A stretch of DNA of 6,690 nucleotides from PWND01 sp964601515 (GTDB taxonomy: Bacteria; Bacteroidota; Bacteroidia; Bacteroidales; UBA7960): positions 1-6,690 of the forward strand of contig CAZRNU010000159.1 in assembly GCA_964601515.1 (NCBI GenBank), given 5' to 3'. This document shows positions 1-5,660 of the stretch, one piece after another; position 1 is the stretch's first letter, and each line of letters starts with the position of its first letter. The notes below the pieces were generated by a model. It saw nothing but the letters and a program-made list of their open reading frames with translations, was not told where the DNA came from and made no database searches. A program made the position numbers and the translations under genes.

Positions 1-164
1 CCTCCCTGTTTTTGAACCCTTAAATTCACATTTTCAAAGCACTCATGAGGTATAGCGTTTTTATCCGGTTTCACTTCTATGTAAAAGGGCTTATACTCAG
101 GATCAAGTTTTTCACACAGGTCTCTTATTTGTTTTGATATTATCACTGGAGTAGTTGTTTTCAT
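1..164 (-). CDS. N-terminal part of a conserved hypothetical protein (3' end outside window)
   Basis: An open frame starts with ATG at 164-162 and stays open for 54 codons to the window edge, so only the N-terminus is visible. The start is supported by a GGAGGG motif about 9 nt upstream. The visible protein begins MKTTTPVIISKQ and contains DLCEKLDPEYKPFYIEV, then PHECFENVNLRVQKQGG. That last stretch, a Pro-X-Glu-Cys-Phe-X-Asn-Val block followed by a Gly-Gly, resembles an uncharacterised family sometimes annotated as SecC-like or simply hypothetical; this is from memory and weak. It lies 48 nt downstream of the four-cysteine gene on the same strand, so the two are probably co-transcribed. No signal peptide or membrane segment is seen in this part. 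The function is unknown. Confidence 0.75.
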   Translation of the reverse strand, partial: MKTTTPVIISKQIRDLCEKLDPEYKPFYIEVKPDKNAIPHECFENVNLRVQKQG

Positions 165-212
165 TAATAACAGCCCTCCATTTCCCCATAAGTTATAATT
201 CCATGGCTCCTT

Positions 213-605
213 TTACTCATTGTAAGTAATTTGAACCTTAATGTGAAAACTATTAAAGCAGGGACCATACCTTTTCTTTCCTTTTGGAGAGCCTTCATAA
301 CCTTGGCACCTTCTATCGGTTTCAAATTCAGTACGTTTGCTTTCAACCATATTTCGTATAATAGAACCAATGTTAAAACCGCCATTATAGCATCGTGAAT
401 TACTGCAATTAATAAATTCACCCATATTTTCTTTGTAATAAACCTGTTTTTTACTGAGTTCGTATACTCCTTCCCCATCCTCTTCAACTTCAACTCTGAT
501 ATTTTTAATCTGCGGAAATGCCTCAGAGAAGCTTACTTTACTACAAAATGCATAATCTGTGCTGTTAAAAACATCTGAAGCTTTATCTCTCTTGTTTGCC
601 GGCAT
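213..605 (-). CDS. Four-cysteine, probably zinc-binding conserved hypothetical protein (130 aa)
   Basis: I read this as a 130-residue soluble protein beginning MPANKRDKASDVF. The start at 605 is chosen because AAGGGGGT sits 7 nt upstream; an in-frame ATG at 638 has its nearest purine-rich motif about 17 nt away. A hydrophilic N-terminus leads into a beta-type segment (SEAFPQIKNIRVEVEE, about 27-42). Next come CSNSRC at 67-72 with YNGGF after it, and a second cysteine pair at C100 and C116 around a QGYEGSPKGKKRYG stretch. The Cys-x4-Cys plus Cys-x15-Cys spacing suggests one structural metal site. The overall pattern matches an uncharacterised family of about 110-130 residues seen in many bacteria (from memory). 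It is separated from the toxin operon upstream by about 170 nt with a possible promoter of its own. No function can be given. Confidence 0.8.
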   Translation of the reverse strand: MPANKRDKASDVFNSTDYAFCSKVSFSEAFPQIKNIRVEVEEDGEGVYELSKKQVYYKENMGEFINCSNSRCYNGGFNIGSIIRNMVESKRTEFETDRRCQGYEGSPKGKKRYGPCFNSFHIKVQITYNE

Positions 606-612
606 GCTGGTA

Positions 613-620
613 ACCCCCTT
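613..620 (-). promoter_or_regulatory. Ribosome binding site deciding the start at 605
   Basis: The minus strand reads AAGGGGGT, one mismatch from the ideal AAGGAGGT, with 7 nt before the ATG at 605-603. It favours this start over the longer in-frame ATG at 638, whose only purine-rich motif (AGGAG, near 656-660) is too far away. Confidence 0.6.
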
Positions 621-695
621 CTCTTTCACTACTATCATAATTTGTTTTCTTTTGACTCCTCTTTTTTAATACCCCTAATTGACTGCATTTTGAAA

Positions 696-701
696 ATTAT
701 A
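696..701 (-). promoter_or_regulatory. Possible -10 element (TATAAT) for the 605-1 gene pair
   Basis: The minus strand carries a perfect TATAAT about 90 nt upstream of the start at 605. The region 16-18 nt further upstream (719-725) has only a poor -35 match (TTTCTG or TTCTGA). The gap of about 170 nt between the immunity-like gene and this gene makes a separate promoter reasonable. In AT-rich DNA a lone TATAAT is weak evidence. Confidence 0.3.
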
Positions 702-750
702 ATTCGATCAATAAAAGTTCAGAAACGTAGTTCCTATTGAAATTAAATCC

Positions 751-774
751 ATTTCTTAGAAAACACTAAGAAAT
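751..774 (-). terminator. 9-bp inverted repeat abutting the stop codon of the operon's last gene
   Basis: ATTTCTTAG and CTAAGAAAT form perfect 9-bp arms around a 6-nt loop, starting directly after the stop codon at 777-775. Its position at the end of the four-gene operon fits a 3'-end hairpin or weak terminator. The minus-strand sequence after it (GGATTTAATTTC) lacks a clean U-run, so efficient intrinsic termination is doubtful. On the plus strand a T-rich tract does follow, but there is no plus-strand gene for it to end. Confidence 0.4.
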
Positions 775-1155
775 TCATTTTTTCATACCATTAAGCAATT
801 CATGTATGTATGCATCAAAATTTGAAGCAATTACCTCAATTTTAGGAAGTTTGCTTCCATGAACACAGGTTACGATCTTGCCATCCATTATTGCAATTGG
901 ATCGCTTTCCCGGGTTGCAAAAACAAAATATTTATCACCGAGGTTATATTCATTTTGCAAAGACTTTAATCTATTTGTAGGATAAAGTTTAACTGAAGTC
1001 AGATCATTTAAGACAATTTCCACATCAACTGGAACATACTGTGAGTAAAATGGAACAAGCTCTCTTGGTATTTCTAAATTGATATCTCCAGATCTCTCAA
1101 AAGTATTCCTTGCATCTTGCATTATAATAGCATTAATAAATTCTGTATAATCCAA
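775..1155 (-). CDS. SUKH/SMI1-KNR4-like protein, probable immunity factor for the upstream nuclease (126 aa)
   Basis: This small soluble protein has no signal or membrane segment. The start I prefer is TTG at 1155-1153, because GGAGG at 1168-1164 ends 8 nt before it. The in-frame GTG at 1164 overlaps that GGAGG and cannot use it. The frame begins one base after the nuclease gene's stop, and its ribosome site lies inside the nuclease gene, so the two are translationally coupled. Residues about 28-75 contain IPRELVPFYSQYVPVDVEIV and a Leu-rich segment. Residues about 77-115 read YFVFATRESDPIAIMDG, then VHGS, ending in a helix (NFDAYIHELL). This C-terminal pattern of a hydrophobic strand, DPI, a strand with a small turn, and a final helix is typical of SUKH-type immunity proteins, which bind and neutralise nuclease toxins. 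The family call rests on pattern memory. The position directly after a toxin-type nuclease is the stronger argument. Confidence 0.72.
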   Translation of the reverse strand: MDYTEFINAIIMQDARNTFERSGDINLEIPRELVPFYSQYVPVDVEIVLNDLTSVKLYPTNRLKSLQNEYNLGDKYFVFATRESDPIAIMDGKIVTCVHGSKLPKIEVIASNFDAYIHELLNGMKK

Positions 1156-1156
1156 A

Positions 1157-2326
1157 TTACACACCTCCGTAAAACACAGGTTCGCATTTTTGTATGGTAT
1201 ATATGTGTACTTGTTCAGAAATCAAATTTCTATATTTACTTTCGGAAATCTTATATACCAATACGATTACACCAATGCTTATTGAAACCACTACACCAGC
1301 ATATCCACCCCATAAACCTTGTGCAATAAGCGCTATCAGTAAAACTGTAGTGGAAAACGCTGCAGATTTCCCAACTCTCAGCAAGCACTCTTTGGTACTG
1401 TATCCTTTAAGTTTAAGCTTAATAAATTGGTAGACAGAAAAAATAATAATTGTCATACCTCCCATTACTGCCATATTACACATTTTTGCAATATTCTCCG
1501 TAACAGTCATGCCTAAATTTCCAACAATGCCCTGCAAAGCATTTGTTGATATTTCACCTATTCCTCTTGTTACAAGATGAGTTACTACACCCAATGCTGC
1601 ACTCTCAACACCTGTTTTACCTCCAACGATTGCAGCATGTCTTATACTTTCAGAAGAAACACCAGATTGTGCTAATGTAACAATAAAACCCAAGGTAAAC
1701 CCAATACCTAAGCCAATTGCGGCAGCAGCGCCGATTCCTGCAAGTTCATTTTTGAACACCCTAGTATGATTGGCTTTTTCTAAGCGTTCATTTCTGTCAA
1801 TCAAATCACCACTTGTTTGATTTCTGAAATCTCCATCATGCATCTCCAAATGCTCAGCCCGGTCTTTAGCAAACTTAATATTGTCTGGATTTGCTTGTTG
1901 CGAAGGGTTATCAGCCACATTATTGATGTGATGCCCTTCAGCACCTCTTACTTTACCCGAATCAAATATTTCTTGCTTTTGTGATGATGACCAATCAGTT
2001 GTACCCTTTCCACCCATTTGTAATTCAGCATGCTCATATTTCCATGCCAATTCCACACCTTTATTCCGAAGAATATCATTAGTACCAGAGCCACTTGCAA
2101 TCATTTCATTTACACGTTGCTGATAATCTCGTCTAATATCATTCAGATTGGTAAAAATATCATTAAACTGAGTATTGAATTCATTTGTTGTTGACATTGT
2201 TCCAAAAGTGTTAACTGATTGAATTCCAACTGTGAACATTCCCGGATTAATGCCACTAAGATTTGTTAAATTTGACGAGCTATAGGTTGTTTGGCTGAAG
2301 GTCAGGCTCATTTTCTTAGACTGCAT
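1157..2326 (-). CDS. GHH/HNH-type nuclease with C-terminal multi-pass membrane domain (389 aa), probable toxic effector
   Basis: The gene starts with ATG at 2326, with GAGG 7 nt upstream, 15 nt after the coiled-coil gene. Residues 1-90 are Ser/Thr/Asn-rich and then helical. Residues about 95-180 form the nuclease: WKYEHAELQMGGKGTTDW leads into E130-G-H132-H133-I-N, then NPDNI (146-150), H159 and H163 in an AEHLEMHDG block, and FRN (167-169). This His-His / Asn / His-x3-His layout is that of HNH/His-Me finger toxin nucleases of the GHH type found in polymorphic toxins; DNA is the likely substrate and H132/H133 with H159/H163 the likely metal and catalytic residues. From about 195 to 360 the protein is hydrophobic: a Gly/Ala-rich helix pair (195-220, 230-255) and membrane segments near 283-303, 321-338 and 340-360. 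A short hydrophilic tail ends the protein. No secretion signal or delivery domain is seen, which argues for an internal effector. An immunity-like gene follows directly. Confidence 0.85.
   Translation of the reverse strand: MQSKKMSLTFSQTTYSSSNLTNLSGINPGMFTVGIQSVNTFGTMSTTNEFNTQFNDIFTNLNDIRRDYQQRVNEMIASGSGTNDILRNKGVELAWKYEHAELQMGGKGTTDWSSSQKQEIFDSGKVRGAEGHHINNVADNPSQQANPDNIKFAKDRAEHLEMHDGDFRNQTSGDLIDRNERLEKANHTRVFKNELAGIGAAAAIGLGIGFTLGFIVTLAQSGVSSESIRHAAIVGGKTGVESAALGVVTHLVTRGIGEISTNALQGIVGNLGMTVTENIAKMCNMAVMGGMTIIIFSVYQFIKLKLKGYSTKECLLRVGKSAAFSTTVLLIALIAQGLWGGYAGVVVSISIGVIVLVYKISESKYRNLISEQVHIYTIQKCEPVFYGGV
1164..1168 (-). promoter_or_regulatory. Ribosome binding site of the immunity-like gene, inside the nuclease gene's 3' end
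   Basis: GGAGG on the minus strand overlaps the last codons of the nuclease gene (...Tyr-Gly-Gly-Val-stop). Spacing to the TTG at 1155 is 8 nt, whereas the GTG at 1164 shares a base with the motif. It therefore selects the rare TTG start and couples translation of the two genes. Confidence 0.65.
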
Positions 2327-2341
2327 AACAATACCTCACCT

Positions 2342-3178
2342 TCATCTCTTTATTTTTTCTGTATCGATAGAAATTTGTGTTAGTCTGAATTTACCCTCAT
2401 CATCCAACTTGCTAAATACAAACGAATAGACATGGTTGTAATATATTAGCGTTTCGTTAAACAGTTTTGCAGGATCATATGAGAATAATCGCTTTGATAC
2501 AAGTGTAAAAAGCTGAGATTGGCTATTTTTGTATTTAGCTTCGTTTTCTCTGAATTCATCAAATACATGCTTAAAATCTTTTACTGCCGTTCTATTATAT
2601 TCTGTATTACTTAGCAAATTAAGTTCCATCATCTTATCGCTTATTATGACAGAGTATTCCTTTGTTAACGTGTCATATAAAGCCTTTTGTTCATTAGTGA
2701 GAGCGTCCTTTATAAGAGTATTTTCCTTCTCATTTATCTTAATAAGAAGAGCGTCAAAATCCTCTTGTTTCTTTGCTGATAACAGCTTGTTTTTATAATC
2801 TACCAATTCTGTAAGTAATTCATTATTGTCTGCAACAAGCTTGTCATTGTGCTTTGAGATGATTTCCTGCTCCAATTCCATAATTGCATTCGAAGTCTTT
2901 ATAAGCTTGTCCCTGCAGGCTTTAATGAACAATAATTGTTCAGTGCTCATTTCGGCATTTTCAGAGTAAAATACGAGCGCTGTTTCAGCTTCACTGATAA
3001 AGTATTTCCTTGTTTTAATTTCTATTGGATAATTTGCGATAGTACATGTAAAATCAAAATATTTACTAAAAATATCTTTGTTGCCAAGGTCTTTGCTATA
3101 GAGGTTTTTGCCTACCGTGTGTGCATCCCAAATATTATTGGCTGCTATAAGGTCTTCAAATAATCTCAGTTGTTCCAT
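2342..3178 (-). CDS. Coiled-coil protein of unknown function in GTPase-nuclease operon (278 aa)
   Basis: I do not recognise this family. The start at 3178 has GGAAGG a few bases upstream and lies 60 nt after the GTPase gene; the stop is 15 nt before the nuclease gene. The N-terminus (1-80) is mixed alpha/beta, with a hydrophobic strand near FDFTCTIANY and aromatic segments at 56-72. Residues about 86-190 are highly charged, Leu/Ile-spaced helices typical of a coiled coil, rich in Lys, Glu and Asn. The C-terminal 60 residues (LFSYDPAKLFNETLIYYNHV, then VFSKLDDEG and LTQISI) are aromatic-rich and look like a small conserved domain. There is no signal peptide, membrane helix or enzymatic motif. 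Its place between a dynamin-like GTPase and a membrane nuclease suggests a bridging or regulatory partner, which is inference. LeoB/LeoC-like partners of bacterial dynamins are an analogy, not a demonstrated homology. Confidence 0.85.
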   Translation of the reverse strand: MEQLRLFEDLIAANNIWDAHTVGKNLYSKDLGNKDIFSKYFDFTCTIANYPIEIKTRKYFISEAETALVFYSENAEMSTEQLLFIKACRDKLIKTSNAIMELEQEIISKHNDKLVADNNELLTELVDYKNKLLSAKKQEDFDALLIKINEKENTLIKDALTNEQKALYDTLTKEYSVIISDKMMELNLLSNTEYNRTAVKDFKHVFDEFRENEAKYKNSQSQLFTLVSKRLFSYDPAKLFNETLIYYNHVYSFVFSKLDDEGKFRLTQISIDTEKIKR

Positions 3179-3238
3179 TTTTATCCTTCCTCTCGTTATT
3201 CAAGGCATCCCACTTATTTATCATCTCAAACCAGTTCT

Positions 3239-5458
3239 TTATAGCGGAATGCCTGCAAGAAAATTTTTAAATTCCTCCGCCGCTTTAATCTTGTGTTGGA
3301 TGTCTCGAATGTTATATGAGGACACCATTTCTTCAAGATTACGAATATAGTCCTTCCATTCTTTATCCAAAGCATCAGCAGCTATATTAAACGCATTTAC
3401 AGTATCTGTCCAAAACTGTTCAATACTCTCTTTATATTTCATCAAGCAATTTTTTGCATCATACTCCTTAACAATCTTCTTAGCCAAACTTTTTTCCCAG
3501 CCACCAGATAATAGTGCAAATACTGAAATTGCCGCAATAATAGCCAGTGCGATACCTATCACAATTGGTCCACCTATTGCAGATACAGCAGCCGCCGCTC
3601 CAGCTGTCCCCCCTGCAACCGAAATACCAAGCGCAGATAGCAAACTTACCCCCTTAGCTACAAGGATATACGCACCTAAATTCCCGAGTGAAGCCGCCCA
3701 AAATGCCAATCCACCAAACGTAACCGCCCCTGCTAATCCGGAAGCAAAAGCCTTCGTCACATCAAAGGAAAACTTAATATCTCCAACATCCACAGAGAAA
3801 TTATTACTATTGATGCTACCTTCAAAGTCCGCAAGATATTTATCAATTTTTTCTTTTAATTCATCAGAGTGGTCTTTTAAGATATCCTGCATTTTATTTT
3901 GTAAGGTTGAATTAATATAGCTTACCAATGACTGAATATCTTCCTTTTTTTTCTTAAATCCTTTTTCTTTAATAATAGAAACAATTTTATCCGTAGATAT
4001 AACACGACCATATTCATCCGCAAATTTATCTACAGAGGAGAAAGACATTTTTTTAATATCAGAGACCAAATCCATTCTACGATTTTGGTTTTCGTTTGCT
4101 CTCTTAGGTTCGTTTTTTTTGATTTCCTTTAATAAAAGTTCATATTTGTCACGTTCGGCAATAATGTTATTATATTCGGCTATTTCGTTATCCATATTAA
4201 CGCCAGTATCTTTGATATACTGCCTTACAAAATCCTTTGCTTTTTCATTGATAATTTGCGGTAGCTTTTCTACCAAAATTTTTATTTCTTTTTCGAATTC
4301 TACTCTCAATCGTTCAATATCAGTTGTATATGTAAAAAAGCGGCTTCTGATAATACCGTAGTTATAATCGTACCCGGATATTTCCTTTTTATTGCTCCAG
4401 AACCCTATTGGCATTGTTTGAAGCAATCTGGCACAACCATTATCAAGTATAGTGGCTAGTGATTTAGGATTACCTCCATCGACAGTATGAGCATGTGATG
4501 CAATCACAAACAGATTTGAAAGTGGCTTGAGTTCATTTTCTTTTTTATTTTCAATAACATTCAAAGAGTTAATAGCTTCTTTCAGATATTCTATGCTTCC
4601 ACCTTGCATAAACTGTCCAGCATGTGACATGTAAATCAAAACATCAGCAAATTCCTTTGCTTTTAAAGTCATTGTATCATCTTCAACACGATCACCTGTT
4701 CCAAATCCCGGTAAATCAATAACATCACAATTTTTCAGAATTTCACTGTCAACAAAGATTATAGCAGAACCAGCCTCGTTCGTTCCGTACATTTCCCCTT
4801 GTCGGGTACCATAATCCTTCAGAATATCAGCACTTCCTCCAGCTAACTTCCAAGACCTGCAATATTCTTCATTATTTAATTTTTTTTCATCCCAACCAAC
4901 AACGCCATCAAATGATGCTTTAAAAATCCAAGCCTCCTCCTCAATATAATTTGGTCTATCTTTTATATGCTTAATATAAACAGTTATTGATGTTGTTGGC
5001 GTCCATGAAGTAGGCATTTTTTCTGCACCAATAACTGAGTTTATCAATCTGCTCTTACCTACATCAGAATGTCCAACAATTGCAACTTTGGGCTTTGCAA
5101 TCACTCTTTCCACCTTTTCTCTGAGTTCGCTTATATACTTATCATAATTCTCACCCCACTGGCTACGATAACTTGCTCCACAATCAATTATGTAATCAAC
5201 TATCGTACGTTTAGTGAAATCAGCACTACGCCAAGTATCATCTACCTCTAAAGGCTTTGGGGTCGGGCGTTTATATTTGATTAGTTCATCAAGGGTTGTT
5301 CCTGTAACATTAGCTATTTTCACCAATACTTCAAGAGGGATTTGTTCTGTAGATTGCTCTAACCTTGAAATATAATCTTGACGGACCCCAATAAGATTTG
5401 CAAATTCTGCCTGTGTCATTTTAAGAGTATTTTCTCGAAAGCTCTTTAAGTCAAACAT
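3239..5458 (-). CDS. XRE-type HTH fused to dynamin-like GTPase with C-terminal membrane-associated region (739 aa)
   Basis: The start at 5458 is chosen for its AAGGAGG 5 nt upstream; an in-frame ATG at 5491 with GGAG would add 11 residues. Residues about 12-62 are a Cro/C1-type HTH (MTQAEFANLIGVRQDYISRL). A linker leads to the GTPase domain: P-loop GHSDVGKS at 129-136, switch I threonines in TPTTS at 153-157, and G3 DLPGFG at 248-253. The G4 position shows SHAHTVD near 321-327 rather than the usual N/TKxD. A long charged helical region (about 421-540, including a KKKK run) follows. Then comes a Gly/Ala-rich hydrophobic segment (about 569-652) resembling the membrane-inserting paddle of bacterial dynamins and LeoA, then an amphipathic tail ending NFLAGIPL. 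Known relatives bind and remodel membrane upon GTP hydrolysis. It is first in a four-gene operon, and the HTH together with promoter palindromes suggests it represses its own operon. The substrate or trigger is unknown. Confidence 0.9.
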   Translation of the reverse strand: MFDLKSFRENTLKMTQAEFANLIGVRQDYISRLEQSTEQIPLEVLVKIANVTGTTLDELIKYKRPTPKPLEVDDTWRSADFTKRTIVDYIIDCGASYRSQWGENYDKYISELREKVERVIAKPKVAIVGHSDVGKSRLINSVIGAEKMPTSWTPTTSITVYIKHIKDRPNYIEEEAWIFKASFDGVVGWDEKKLNNEEYCRSWKLAGGSADILKDYGTRQGEMYGTNEAGSAIIFVDSEILKNCDVIDLPGFGTGDRVEDDTMTLKAKEFADVLIYMSHAGQFMQGGSIEYLKEAINSLNVIENKKENELKPLSNLFVIASHAHTVDGGNPKSLATILDNGCARLLQTMPIGFWSNKKEISGYDYNYGIIRSRFFTYTTDIERLRVEFEKEIKILVEKLPQIINEKAKDFVRQYIKDTGVNMDNEIAEYNNIIAERDKYELLLKEIKKNEPKRANENQNRRMDLVSDIKKMSFSSVDKFADEYGRVISTDKIVSIIKEKGFKKKKEDIQSLVSYINSTLQNKMQDILKDHSDELKEKIDKYLADFEGSINSNNFSVDVGDIKFSFDVTKAFASGLAGAVTFGGLAFWAASLGNLGAYILVAKGVSLLSALGISVAGGTAGAAAAVSAIGGPIVIGIALAIIAAISVFALLSGGWEKSLAKKIVKEYDAKNCLMKYKESIEQFWTDTVNAFNIAADALDKEWKDYIRNLEEMVSSYNIRDIQHKIKAAEEFKNFLAGIPL

Positions 5459-5463
5459 TTTTT

Positions 5464-5470
5464 CCTCCTT
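5464..5470 (-). promoter_or_regulatory. Strong ribosome binding site for the GTPase gene
   Basis: AAGGAGG on the minus strand lies 5 nt upstream of the ATG at 5458-5456. It is better than the GGAG preceding the in-frame ATG at 5491, so the shorter 739-residue form is probably the main product. Both starts may be used. Confidence 0.65.
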
Positions 5471-5522
5471 CAATTTCTGCACAATATTCATTTTTTACTC
5501 CATAAATTTATTTACATTCCAT

Positions 5523-5551
5523 ATCTTAGCAAATAGATTTGCATTAGTCAA
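5523..5551 (-). promoter_or_regulatory. Sigma-A type promoter of the GTPase-nuclease operon
   Basis: The minus strand has TTGACT (-35, 5551-5546), exactly 17 nt, then TAAGAT (-10, 5528-5523), which is preceded by TGC as in an extended -10. The expected start of transcription is near 5516, giving a leader of about 25 nt to the ATG at 5491 or 58 nt to the one at 5458. It lies just after the strong terminator at 5645-5606, so the operon is insulated from upstream transcription and depends on this promoter. Confidence 0.75.
5529..5542. promoter_or_regulatory. Perfect palindrome in the promoter spacer, likely operator
   Basis: GCAAAT-AG-ATTTGC, with 6-bp arms and a 2-nt centre, fills most of the 17-nt spacer between the -35 and -10 elements. 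A protein bound here would block RNA polymerase. The adjacent gene's product begins with a Cro/C1-type HTH domain, which makes it the obvious candidate for autorepression. This is inferred, not shown. Confidence 0.55.
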
Positions 5552-5558
5552 TATGTTT

Positions 5559-5574
5559 TATGCAAAATTGCATA
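5559..5574. promoter_or_regulatory. Second palindrome just upstream of the -35, likely operator
   Basis: TATGCAA-AA-TTGCATA has 7-bp arms and a 2-nt centre, ending 8 bp upstream of the -35 element. It shares the GCAA/TTGC arm ends with the spacer palindrome, though the spacing differs. Its 12-bp core (TGCAAAATTGCA) occurs again in inverted orientation at 5649-5660. It may be a second binding site for the HTH-GTPase or for another regulator. Confidence 0.45.
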
Positions 5575-5605
5575 TTTTATATTTAAATAATGTTAATGTG
5601 CATAT

Positions 5606-5645
5606 TAATAAAAAATCCGGCCATGGCTTTTTCAGCCTCAACCGG
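5606..5645 (-). terminator. Strong Rho-independent terminator
   Basis: On the minus strand CCGG..GGCT pairs with AGCC..CCGG to form a 12-position stem (three G-U pairs and one A-A mismatch) closed by a GAAAA loop, at 5645-5617. It is followed directly by A then six U residues (5616-5610) and more A/U. It ends transcription coming from the S-4TM gene or from the putative RNA, about 55 bp before the -35 of the GTPase operon. Confidence 0.85.
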
Positions 5646-5648
5646 CGA

Positions 5649-5660
5649 TGCAATTTTGCA
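5649..5660. repeat. Inverted copy of the 12-bp operator-like core
   Basis: The plus strand reads TGCAATTTTGCA, the exact reverse complement of the 12-bp core at 5561-5572. It lies on the far side of the terminator, 76 bp from the other copy. It could be an auxiliary operator allowing DNA looping, or a hairpin at the 3' end of the putative RNA. In AT-rich DNA, chance is possible. Confidence 0.35.

Noticed and set aside
164..493. 109-codon minus-strand frame whose stop overlaps the ATG at 164
   Set aside because: It overlaps the better-supported four-cysteine gene in another frame and has no good ribosome binding site. Its composition is irregular, and the overlap with the next start looks like chance.
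1156..1164. GTG start for the immunity-like gene
   Set aside because: The GTG shares a base with the GGAGG motif, leaving no spacing for ribosome binding; the TTG at 1155 has 8 nt.
5459..5491. Upstream in-frame ATG of the GTPase gene at 5491
   Set aside because: It has a GGAG motif and may be used, but the AAGGAGG before the ATG at 5458 is clearly stronger and the 11 extra residues add nothing to the HTH fold.
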